A stretch of 6,347 nucleotides of DNA from Liminaster sp964567855. Its GTDB lineage: Bacteria; Bacteroidota; Bacteroidia; Bacteroidales; UBA3663. A program made the position numbers and the translations under genes. The notes beneath the pieces are model-generated. The model searched no databases. It saw only the letters and a list, made by a program, of their open reading frames with translations, and was not told the DNA's origin. Below are positions 1 through 6,206 of this stretch, one piece after another (within the stretch, counting starts at the first letter, position 1; the number at the start of each line of letters is the position of its first letter). Location: positions 1 to 6,347 of the forward strand of contig CAZMOE010000064.1 of NCBI GenBank assembly GCA_964567855.1. The letters run 5' to 3'.

Positions 1-175
1 GATACATCTCTAAGGAAAAGAAGTATCAAAATTCTGGCTGTTTTTGACAACAAATTACGGTGAAATAACATGGGAACTACATCCAGAACTTTTATCAAAC
101 ATCATTATAACTGCTTGAAATGTAATAAAATACACATTCTTGCAGGATTGAAAGAATTATCTCTGTATTAGAAAC
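1..175 (+). other. AT-rich leader upstream of the UpxY-like gene
   Basis: No gene is visible on either strand here apart from the tail of an antisense shadow frame. The stretch is much more AT-rich than the genes that follow. It holds one weak Bacteroides-type promoter candidate (43-73) and a 6-base inverted repeat, TTCTGG at 32-37 and CCAGAA at 83-88, separated by 45 bases and bracketing that promoter candidate. UpxY-family factors are known to act through the 5' untranslated leader of the operon they head, so this region is the logical place for such a recognition element, but I see no motif that proves it. Confidence 0.5.
43..73 (+). promoter_or_regulatory. Weak candidate Bacteroides-type promoter (-33 TTTG, -7 TAACATGG)
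   Basis: TTTG at 43-46 is followed after 19 bases by TAACATGG at 66-73. The Bacteroides consensus is TTTG, 19-21 bases, then TAnnTTTG. The -33 element and the spacing fit exactly, but the -7 element matches only four of six defined bases. Transcription would start near 80 and leave a leader of about 95 bases. A promoter further upstream, outside the window, is equally possible. Confidence 0.3.
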
Positions 176-724
176 ATGTCTGAATCGGAAACACAAGAGC
201 GGAATTTCTGGTTTGTCATGCGCGACCTGAAACGGAGCAACGCCAAACTTCCGGCCTACCGGCTCCTTGCCGAGCGGGAGGTCCAGGTGTTTACCCCCAT
301 GACGGTCCGCTTGCGTGTGGAGAGGGGCAAGACAATCCGCAAGGAGCTCCCCTTTATTTCGGACCTCCTCTTTGTTCGCTCCAACCGTAAAATACTGGAT
401 CCGATCGTCTCCGAGATTCCGACCTTGCAGTACCGATGGTCTCGGGGATCGTATCGCGAACCCATGATCGTCGACGAAGAGTCGATGCAGCGCTTTATTT
501 CGGCCGTCAAGGCCACCGATACTCCTAAATACTACCTGCCGGAAGAAATCACCCCATCGATGCATGGTAGGAGGATCCGTATCGTCGGCGGAATCCTCAA
601 CGGCTACGAGGGGAAACTGCTCAACACACGCGGCTCCAAGGTAAAACGCCTGTTGGTGGAACTACCCTCTTTGGTTGCCGTAGGTATAGAGGTAAGTCCG
701 GAATATATCCGGTTCATCGAATAA
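176..724 (+). CDS. UpxY-like transcription antiterminator (NusG paralogue)
   Basis: This 182-residue protein has the layout of the UpxY branch of specialised NusG proteins. An NGN-like domain covers about residues 11-113, beginning N-F-W-F-V-M-R-D and containing the L-P-F-I-S-D-L-L-F-V-R core strand. A KOW-like module covers about 128-182, with G-R-R-I-R-I-V-G-G and G-Y-E-G-K-L and ending in Y-I-R-F-I-E. Family knowledge: UpxY proteins bind elongating RNA polymerase at the head of Bacteroides capsule operons and prevent early termination in that operon only. The ATG at 176 is preferred because the next Met (residue 15) lies inside the first NGN strand. It is the first gene of a same-strand cluster, 58 bases before the PEGA gene. 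Here the downstream genes are surface proteins and a DGR target rather than glycosyltransferases, so the regulated operon is probably not a capsule locus. The family call is firm; the exact target is inferred. Confidence 0.88.
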   Translation: MSESETQERNFWFVMRDLKRSNAKLPAYRLLAEREVQVFTPMTVRLRVERGKTIRKELPFISDLLFVRSNRKILDPIVSEIPTLQYRWSRGSYREPMIVDEESMQRFISAVKATDTPKYYLPEEITPSMHGRRIRIVGGILNGYEGKLLNTRGSKVKRLLVELPSLVAVGIEVSPEYIRFIE

Positions 725-782
725 CATCCACTTCAAGGCTTGCCATTCATATAAAAAATCAAAATCGACATAAAAACCAGAC

Positions 783-2570
783 ATGAAAACAATGAATCAT
801 TGGCTGTGCTTGCTATGTATGCTCATGACATACTGCACGAGCGTGCAAGCGCAGCAGAAGCTGAAACTTTCGGTTGTAGAGTTTGCCGAAGACCCGTTCG
901 ACATGTCGGCACGCGACAAGCAGTATGAGAAAATTGACGGCAGCGGTTCGCGCTATGCCATCATCAAGGTGACGACCGACAACCCGAATGACAACCTCAC
1001 GGACTATCGCTTCAACTTCGGACAGTTGCGCCACGAGAGCCAGTTGCACGACGATGTGCTTTGGGTGTATGTGCAAAAAAATGCCAAACAGGTGACGATA
1101 AGCCGCAACGGCTATACCACGATCAGCAAGTACGATCTCGGCATGACCATCGAGGCCGGCAAGAACTACACCTTGCAGCTGAGTGCCGAAGAGGAAAAAC
1201 TCCTCACACAGATCGTGCAATTCCATGTCAACCCTGCAGACGCCAAAGCCGTAGTGACGGTAAAGAGCGTCAGAAACGAAAACAACAGCGAGTTATTCGG
1301 TACGACAGACGCTGAAGGCAACACTTCGAAGTCTTTGCCATACGGCACCTACCATTACACGGTCATGGCCGAAAACTACCACCCGAGCGAAGGCCGCATC
1401 ACGCTAAATGACAAGGCGAATACATTCGTCGAAAACGTAACGCTGCGGCCCAACTTCGGCGACGTTACATTTACCGTGGATGCCCAAGCCGACATATATA
1501 TAAATAATGAGAAAAAAGGCCGTCGCACATGGAAAGGCCGGTTGAAGGCGGGTGACTACCAGGTGGAGTGCCGCCAGCAGAACCATCGCCCCACCTCGCA
1601 GCGCATCACCGTCATGGAGAACGACAACCGCACATTCAATCTCATCGCTCCCCAGCCTATCACCGGTACCCTGGCCATTGTCTCCACCCCCGTAGGGGTC
1701 GACATCGATATCGACGGCAAAAACTACGGCACAACCCCACGGAATGTGGACATCATCATCGGCCGGCACACCGTAACCCTATCGAAAGCCAACTACCAGC
1801 AGGTGCAAAAGAGCGTCGATGTGCTCGAGGAACGTACCACCGACGTCACGGCGACGCTGAGCAGCATGGCCCGCATGACCATAGACAGCCGCCCTTCGGG
1901 CGCAACGCTCCATATCGACGGTACGGCGGTGGGCACGACTCCCTACACCGCCGACATGGCCTCGGGCGACTACCGCATACGCCTCACCAGATATAAGTAC
2001 AAACCATTCGAACGCACCGTCCACCTCGATGTCTCCAAGCCACACGTGTCGTACAACTTGTCACGCCGATACTACAAACGTTCCTACATGTACATGCAAG
2101 CCGGCTTTCAGGTCGGCGGCTTCATGGCTCCCACGGCGGCTGTCGGCTGGTACATACGCAATGTGAACATAGAGGCTTTTGCCGGCTACGGGCTCGACAG
2201 CGAAGAGGTGTACGGATTAAGCGAGGAGGGATTCGAACCCACCCGCGGCTCCATGAACCCGCAGATCATAGGAGGCAAAATAGGTTATGGAGTGACCGTT
2301 GGCAACCGCTGGCGACTGACGCCTCAGGTCGGATACAGCGTGGTTTCTGCCGAAGCAAGCGATGTGGCCAAAATCTGCACCGGCAGCATAAACGCGGCAT
2401 TGCGCATAGAGTTTGCCCTCCGCCCGCACATATCGATATTCGTCATGCCGCAATATCGCTCGGCCATGAACCAAGGCGATTTGTTCAAGACACTCGCAGA
2501 AGAGTCGTCTGCGATAAAGGCCTGGGGCAGCGGCTCGGATGTTGTCGCCGGTCTATCAATCAACTTTTAA
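783..2570 (+). CDS. Secreted PEGA-repeat protein with probable outer-membrane beta-barrel C-terminus
   Basis: This 595-residue protein starts with a Sec signal peptide: Lys2, a hydrophobic core, and V-Q-A at 21-23 with cleavage probably after Ala23. Residues 25-145 form a beta-rich N-terminal region I cannot name. Residues ~147-222 look like a carboxypeptidase-regulatory-like beta-sandwich (G-T-T-D-A-E-G-N, then G-T-Y-H-Y-T-V). Three PEGA-like repeats follow at ~226-288, ~295-359 and ~363-426. The second and third show the classic pattern S-x-P-x-G-x-x-x-x-I-D-G, G-T-T-P and G-x-(H/Y)-x-(V/I), ending in a Tyr-bearing strand. Residues ~433-595 alternate polar and hydrophobic residues in Gly/Tyr-rich strands and end in L-S-I-N-F, a terminal Phe typical of outer-membrane barrels. 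PEGA repeats are regarded as surface-layer or binding modules. It sits 15 bases before the BACON lipoprotein gene, so co-translation and a shared complex are likely. The role as membrane anchor for the neighbouring lipoproteins is inference. Confidence 0.8.
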   Translation: MKTMNHWLCLLCMLMTYCTSVQAQQKLKLSVVEFAEDPFDMSARDKQYEKIDGSGSRYAIIKVTTDNPNDNLTDYRFNFGQLRHESQLHDDVLWVYVQKNAKQVTISRNGYTTISKYDLGMTIEAGKNYTLQLSAEEEKLLTQIVQFHVNPADAKAVVTVKSVRNENNSELFGTTDAEGNTSKSLPYGTYHYTVMAENYHPSEGRITLNDKANTFVENVTLRPNFGDVTFTVDAQADIYINNEKKGRRTWKGRLKAGDYQVECRQQNHRPTSQRITVMENDNRTFNLIAPQPITGTLAIVSTPVGVDIDIDGKNYGTTPRNVDIIIGRHTVTLSKANYQQVQKSVDVLEERTTDVTATLSSMARMTIDSRPSGATLHIDGTAVGTTPYTADMASGDYRIRLTRYKYKPFERTVHLDVSKPHVSYNLSRRYYKRSYMYMQAGFQVGGFMAPTAAVGWYIRNVNIEAFAGYGLDSEEVYGLSEEGFEPTRGSMNPQIIGGKIGYGVTVGNRWRLTPQVGYSVVSAEASDVAKICTGSINAALRIEFALRPHISIFVMPQYRSAMNQGDLFKTLAEESSAIKAWGSGSDVVAGLSINF

Positions 2571-2585
2571 TACTTCCTTCCGACA

Positions 2586-4685
2586 ATGAAACAGACTATC
2601 ATATACACACTGACAGCATTGCTTTTGCCGTTCCTTTCGGCGTCGTGTACAGAAGAGGTGTACACCGACGGCTACGTGTCAACCGTGCCCCGGGCACTGG
2701 GGATATACGGCAGTAGCGGCTCTTTTCTTGTTTCGGGCGAACAGGACTTTGAGTTCGATGCCAATGAGATAACCGCCCAAACCCTTAAAATTCGTTCTTT
2801 ATCAACCCCGTGGGAGATAGATAATCCTGCCCCGTGGGTACATCTGTCTTCCACCTCGGGCGATACGAATACCGATGTCATAATCAGCGTGGATAAAAAT
2901 GAAAGCACGACAGAAAGCCGCATGGCAATACTGACCCTTTCATCCCAGCTACAGGAATACCCCGTAAAACGCACTATCAAAATCAGTCAGAGCAAATCCG
3001 CTACCTATATCACCCCTGCCGAAACCGACATTCCGATGAATGGGAAAAAGCAGGAGTACACGGTCGAAGTAGCTTCGAATGTAGACTGGACGGCAAGTTC
3101 CTCCGCCGCCTGGTTAGCGGTAAGCCGCTCGGCCGACCGCCTTCTCATATCGGCAGAAGAAAACACCTCTTCCACCCGCGTAGCCAGAATATATCTTTCA
3201 GGGGAAGACGCCTATGCGACTATATATGTAAAACAGGCCGAAGCCGGCGTCACATCCACGCTGAAAAGTCTGACATTTCCCGTAGACGGAGGCTCGCTCG
3301 ATGTCCCCTTCGAGGCCGAAGCTTTATGGACCGCCACTACATCCAATACTTCCTGGCTCAATGTTTCACCCTCTGCCGGGAATGCCGGCAACCGCACCCT
3401 GAAGGTAACCGCAACTGCCAACGGATCGACTTTGCAACGTTCCGAATATGTATATATAAAAATAGGGGCCACAAACAAGCTGGCCATACCGGTCAGCCAA
3501 GACGGTATCGATGCTACGGCATCCCCCAAAAGCCTCGCATTTACGGCAGAGGCGGCAACGCAAACGGTACGGGTGACTTCCAATGTATCATGGTCGGCAG
3601 AGGTAGCGGCAAATGCAGAGTGGGTAAGTCTTAAAGTATCCAAGGGCACCGCAGGTGAAACCGCATTGGACATTGAGGTAAAAGACAACCCAAATACAAC
3701 AAAACGGACGGCAGACATCCATATCTACACCGAAAACAAGACCATCCAATTAGCCACGGTGAATATAGAACAGAACGGCCGTACATTTGATGATATCGTG
3801 CAAAAACTCGAATTTCCCCGCACGGAATCGACGCAGACACTTGCCATCCAAACCGACGGCCGATGGACCGCATCGACCTCCGACAGTTGGATTCATCTTA
3901 ATCCAAGCTCAGGCCAAGGCAACGGGACAATCAAGATCAGCGTGGAGGCCAACAGTGCTAAGGAGGAACGTCATGGGGAGTTCGAGGTGCAAGTGGGGCA
4001 GACAATACAAAAGGTCGCCGTCGTACAGGCCGGCATATATATGAATGTGCAGTGCCCCGATGCTTTCAGCACCTCCACTCCCGCGTCGATAAATGTGATT
4101 GTCAATGCAAACGTCAACTGGACGGCTTCCTCGGATGCCGATTGGCTCACGGTAACACCAGCCAGCGGTAACGGCGATGCCATCCTCACCGTGCATGCGG
4201 CCGACAACCCTTCCGTCAACTCGCGCACAAGCACCGTCACATTCACAGCGGGCGATGATTCTAAAAAGCTGATATTTACCCAGCCCGGCCGCACGTTGTC
4301 GTTAGATACCGAATCCCTCTCTTTCTCATTTGAGGGAGGGACCTCAGACCCGATAACCGTAACGACCGACGGCACTTTCTCCATATCGACCCAAGAGAGC
4401 TGGATCACGATACATAAGACCGGAGACGACACCTTCACCGTCGAAGCAGACAAACTCTCTGGCGAAATACCACGTACAGGAACAGTAGTCGTTTCGCTGA
4501 CCGGACTACAACAAGGAGAAAGTCTCTCCCGCAATATAAAAGTTGAGCAGGCGCCCAGGGACAAAGATATCTCCTGCGACGACTATGACGAAGATGAAAA
4601 CTGGGATAAAGTCGGAGCCTCCGAAACTGAAAACGACCTGAAAGCGGAAGACTATGATAAAGACGAAGATTGGAACAAATTTTAA
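2586..4685 (+). CDS. Surface lipoprotein with tandem BACON-like domains and acidic C-terminal tail
   Basis: This 699-residue protein has a lipoprotein signal: Lys2, a hydrophobic stretch, and lipobox L-S-A-S-C with Cys21. The following T-E-E acidic residues resemble the Bacteroidetes surface-export signal. About seven BACON-like repeats follow, at roughly 50-136, 140-217, 225-306, 311-397, 403-483, 486-568 and 570-656. Most carry a W-(T/S)-A-x-x core strand, a second Trp about 8-11 residues later (for example W168 and W176, W248 and W257, W427 and W435, W512 and W520), an S-x-G turn, and a closing strand of the type (I/V)-x-(I/V)-x-Q-x-G. The first and last copies are divergent. BACON is a carbohydrate- or mucin-binding or spacer Ig-like fold in Bacteroidetes proteins. 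The C-terminus (659-699) is highly acidic with a repeated motif, annotated separately. There is no enzyme domain, so a stalk or adhesive role is the likely function. The gene lies between the PEGA gene (15-base gap) and the DGR target gene (27-base gap). Confidence 0.85.
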   Translation: MKQTIIYTLTALLLPFLSASCTEEVYTDGYVSTVPRALGIYGSSGSFLVSGEQDFEFDANEITAQTLKIRSLSTPWEIDNPAPWVHLSSTSGDTNTDVIISVDKNESTTESRMAILTLSSQLQEYPVKRTIKISQSKSATYITPAETDIPMNGKKQEYTVEVASNVDWTASSSAAWLAVSRSADRLLISAEENTSSTRVARIYLSGEDAYATIYVKQAEAGVTSTLKSLTFPVDGGSLDVPFEAEALWTATTSNTSWLNVSPSAGNAGNRTLKVTATANGSTLQRSEYVYIKIGATNKLAIPVSQDGIDATASPKSLAFTAEAATQTVRVTSNVSWSAEVAANAEWVSLKVSKGTAGETALDIEVKDNPNTTKRTADIHIYTENKTIQLATVNIEQNGRTFDDIVQKLEFPRTESTQTLAIQTDGRWTASTSDSWIHLNPSSGQGNGTIKISVEANSAKEERHGEFEVQVGQTIQKVAVVQAGIYMNVQCPDAFSTSTPASINVIVNANVNWTASSDADWLTVTPASGNGDAILTVHAADNPSVNSRTSTVTFTAGDDSKKLIFTQPGRTLSLDTESLSFSFEGGTSDPITVTTDGTFSISTQESWITIHKTGDDTFTVEADKLSGEIPRTGTVVVSLTGLQQGESLSRNIKVEQAPRDKDISCDDYDEDENWDKVGASETENDLKAEDYDKDEDWNKF
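2733..4553 (+). repeat. Tandem array of about seven diverged BACON-like repeats (coding)
   Basis: Within the lipoprotein gene, units of about 78-90 codons recur. They share the spacing of the W-(T/S)-A strand, the second Trp, the Ser/Pro-x-Ser-x-G turn and the closing Gln-x-Gly. DNA identity between units is low, so this is an old domain array and not a recent tandem duplication. Unit boundaries are approximate. Confidence 0.7.
4560..4682 (+). repeat. Acidic C-terminal tail with duplicated D/E-D-Y-D-x-D-E-x-W-x-K motif
   Basis: The last 41 codons of the BACON lipoprotein encode a mostly Asp/Glu tail. The 11-residue motif DDYDEDENWDK (residues 665-675, bases 4578-4610) returns as EDYDKDEDWNK (688-698, bases 4647-4679) just before the final Phe. 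The spacing is 23 residues. The two DNA copies differ at many positions, so the repeat is conserved at protein level. A cation-binding or protein-docking peptide is possible; no known family comes to mind. Confidence 0.7.
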
Positions 4686-4712
4686 TAAACTAACATTTAA
4701 AATACAAACGAT

Positions 4713-6104
4713 ATGAAATACATACATTATTTTGTGTACACAGCAATCGCAATGCTTTTATGGTCGTGTACCGATGAATTTGAAAATCCGGAACCCGAAA
4801 CATTCGATCTCTCGCAGGTGGAGGTGCGTTTACAACTTTCCATGAACGATTACTCGGACAACAGCACCCGAGCAGCGACATATAGCTGGAAAGACGGGGA
4901 CGTTGTCTATCTACGCTTTTTTAACGGGAGTGCAACTCTCACGGGAGTCGCCAAATTCAATGCCGGCGCAGGAGATTGGAAAACAAGCATAACCGGCAGC
5001 GGATTGCTGAAAACCGAAGAAGAGGACAAGGTAGAGGCTACCTTGTTTGTCGGAAATGCAACCCCCAACATCAACAGCGATGAAGTGACCATCACTCCGA
5101 CCACAGCCGTATATCAGGACCTGGCAGGAACTTATCAGTATTCCACCTCCAGCAAAATAATGACCATCAAAGCCAAACTGGCGCCCCTAATGGGCCGTTT
5201 GCGCTTCAAAGGAACGACCGGACAGGAAATCACTGTCGACGGTCTCACCTTTAATAGTTATTTCGATGTGAAAACAGCCCAGTTTTCCACATCGACGGAT
5301 TTTGCCGATCTAAAGGTACAAAGCGATGGATATACACCCTACCTATATGGCTCTTTTACCTCCTCCACTCACAACCTCGATATAGACGTAGTGGAATACA
5401 AGAACAATCAGGATTATACAGTATACAGATTCAACACCCAATGCTATGACAATGTATTAGCAGTGGGTAAAAGCGGATACATGAACATTCCCACAGTCGA
5501 TGACCATAACGGATGGATGGTAACTCTGCTCGAAGAAACAATCAACGGATATAAATGTATCAATTTGGGCCTGAGCGTCAAATGGGCCACCTGTAATGTG
5601 GGGGCAAGCACACCGGAAGGGTACGGCAATTATTACGCTTGGGGAGAAACCTCCACCAAGAGCAACTACTCGAATTCAACCTCCACCACCTATGGCAAAA
5701 CAATATCACAACTACAGTCCAGCGGTATTTTGGACAATAACGGAAATCTGACCCCTGATTACGATGCGGCCAGCAAGAACTGGGGCGGCACCTGGCGTAT
5801 GCCGACAAAAGCGGAAATCCAAGAGCTAATAGATAATTGCACCACTACATGGACCATACAGAATGGGGTATATGGCAGGAAAGTCTCCAGCAAAAAGAAC
5901 GGAAATTCCATCTTCATACCGGCGGCTGGCTCTCGCGATGGTACGTCGCTCAACTCTGATGGTTCAGGCGGCTGCTATTGGTCTTCCTCGCCTTACGAGA
6001 GCAATACCTATTACGCCTACTACTTGGACTTCCATTCGAGCTTTTTCGACTTGTACTACTACTACCGCTATTACGGTCAGAGTGTCCGCCCTGTCACAGA
6101 ATAA
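4713..6104 (+). CDS. DGR target protein: lipoprotein with fimbrillin-like N-terminus and variable C-type-lectin-like domain
   Basis: This 463-residue protein has a lipoprotein signal with lipobox L-W-S-C (Cys19) followed by T-D-E, fitting surface export. Residues ~30-270 resemble fimbrillin/Mfa-type lipoproteins: a T-R-A-A-T-x-S-W-x-x-G-D block at 52-63, then a long beta-rich stretch. Residues ~278-461 are a Fibrobacter succinogenes major-type domain: C-I-N-L-G-L-S-V-K-W-A-T-C-N-V-G-A at 282-298, Y-Y-A-W-G-E-T at 307-313, G-G-T-W-R-M-P-T at 358-365, and W-S-S-S at 423-426. This fold is related to C-type lectins and is the usual DGR target scaffold. Residues ~428-454 are crowded with Tyr, Phe, Asp and His encoded by NNC/NNT codons, the signature of adenine mutagenesis of Asn codons; the frame then ends with G-Q-S-V-R-P-V-T-E. 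The likely role is a surface receptor or adhesin with a retroelement-diversified binding face. The ligand is unknown. The domain calls are solid; the DGR call rests on the codon pattern and context because the template repeat lies outside the window. Confidence 0.85.
   Translation: MKYIHYFVYTAIAMLLWSCTDEFENPEPETFDLSQVEVRLQLSMNDYSDNSTRAATYSWKDGDVVYLRFFNGSATLTGVAKFNAGAGDWKTSITGSGLLKTEEEDKVEATLFVGNATPNINSDEVTITPTTAVYQDLAGTYQYSTSSKIMTIKAKLAPLMGRLRFKGTTGQEITVDGLTFNSYFDVKTAQFSTSTDFADLKVQSDGYTPYLYGSFTSSTHNLDIDVVEYKNNQDYTVYRFNTQCYDNVLAVGKSGYMNIPTVDDHNGWMVTLLEETINGYKCINLGLSVKWATCNVGASTPEGYGNYYAWGETSTKSNYSNSTSTTYGKTISQLQSSGILDNNGNLTPDYDAASKNWGGTWRMPTKAEIQELIDNCTTTWTIQNGVYGRKVSSKKNGNSIFIPAAGSRDGTSLNSDGSGGCYWSSSPYESNTYYAYYLDFHSSFFDLYYYYRYYGQSVRPVTE
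5976..6095 (+). other. Predicted DGR variable region (VR)
   Basis: The 3' end of the target gene encodes a fixed Y-W-S-S-S-P, then about 27 residues rich in Tyr/Phe/Asp/His, then fixed G-Q-S-V-R-P-V. In residues 433-454 ten of 22 residues are Tyr and three are Phe, and nearly all codons end in C or T (TAC, TAT, TTC, TTT, GAC, CAT). This is what a template full of AAC/AAT codons gives after adenine-specific mutagenesis. Fixed codons between them (GCC, TTG, AGC, CGC, GGT) lack adenines or keep them. The exact borders need the template repeat, which is not in this window. Confidence 0.8.
6075..6095 (+). other. Candidate IMH-like 3' end of the variable region
   Basis: Just after the last variable Tyr codon the sequence becomes invariant-looking and GC-rich (GGT CAG AGT GTC CGC CCT GTC). 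In studied DGRs the 3' end of VR carries the initiation-of-mutagenic-homing site, a GC-rich block shared with, or slightly different from, the template. Position and composition fit; the assignment is by analogy. Confidence 0.45.
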
Positions 6105-6206
6105 GCATCCGATTCCTTTAATACCTTAATTCCTTTGTCTGGGGCTTTAAGGCCCCAGACATTCATCTCAATACAGCCGAAGGCGGTCGAATTTTTTTCA
6201 ACAAGC
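6105..6206 (+). other. Spacer between target gene and MutS-like gene
   Basis: These 102 bases carry no gene. Besides the hairpin at 6136-6161, the spacer holds a run of seven T at 6192-6198 shortly before the next start codon. That T run follows only a 3-bp GCC/GGC stem (6176-6184) and is not a convincing terminator. No clear promoter or Shine-Dalgarno sequence is seen, so the downstream gene may be read from the same operon transcript. Confidence 0.5.
6136..6161 (+). promoter_or_regulatory. GC-rich hairpin downstream of VR (DGR homing hairpin or terminator stem)
   Basis: Bases 6136-6145 (TGTCTGGGGC) pair perfectly with 6152-6161 (GCCCCAGACA), giving a 10-bp stem with a six-base loop TTTAAG. 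It lies 32 bases after the stop codon and about 40 bases after the VR end. DGRs such as that of Bordetella phage BPP-1 need a DNA hairpin or cruciform just downstream of VR for efficient homing. A factor-independent terminator is the alternative, but the stem is followed by ATTCATCTCA and not a T tract, which favours the DGR role or a structural mRNA end. Confidence 0.6.

Noticed and set aside
1..27. GATAC/GTATC 5-base inverted repeat as an attachment site or transposon end
   Set aside because: The arms are too short and there is no integrase, target duplication or transposase nearby.
95..565. 156-codon open frame on the - strand
   Set aside because: It lies almost wholly opposite the UpxY-like gene, has no recognisable domain, and the + strand frame has clear family motifs. 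It is a shadow frame.
1494..1506. TATATATA-type stretches inside genes (also near 3449-3462 and 4032-4041) as internal promoters
   Set aside because: They encode ordinary Ile/Tyr-rich beta strands in frame and lack a TTTG element at the proper distance that I could find.
3971..4564. 197-codon open frame on the - strand inside the BACON gene
   Set aside because: Its Ser/Thr/Val-rich composition is the reverse-strand image of the BACON repeats, with no signal, motif or own upstream region.
6054..6065. Four TAC triplets in a row as a slippage microsatellite
   Set aside because: The unit is a codon, so slippage would stay in frame, and neighbouring codons show the same NNC pattern without perfect repetition. 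The DGR explanation covers it better.
5863..6129. 88-codon + frame overlapping the VR in another reading frame
   Set aside because: It lies inside the well-supported target gene, has low-complexity Thr/Ile-rich sequence, and has no start context. It is a by-product of the TAC-rich VR.
6176..6198. Terminator before the MutS-like gene (GCC-GGC stem and T7 run)
   Set aside because: The stem is only 3 bp and separated from the T run, too weak for a factor-independent terminator.
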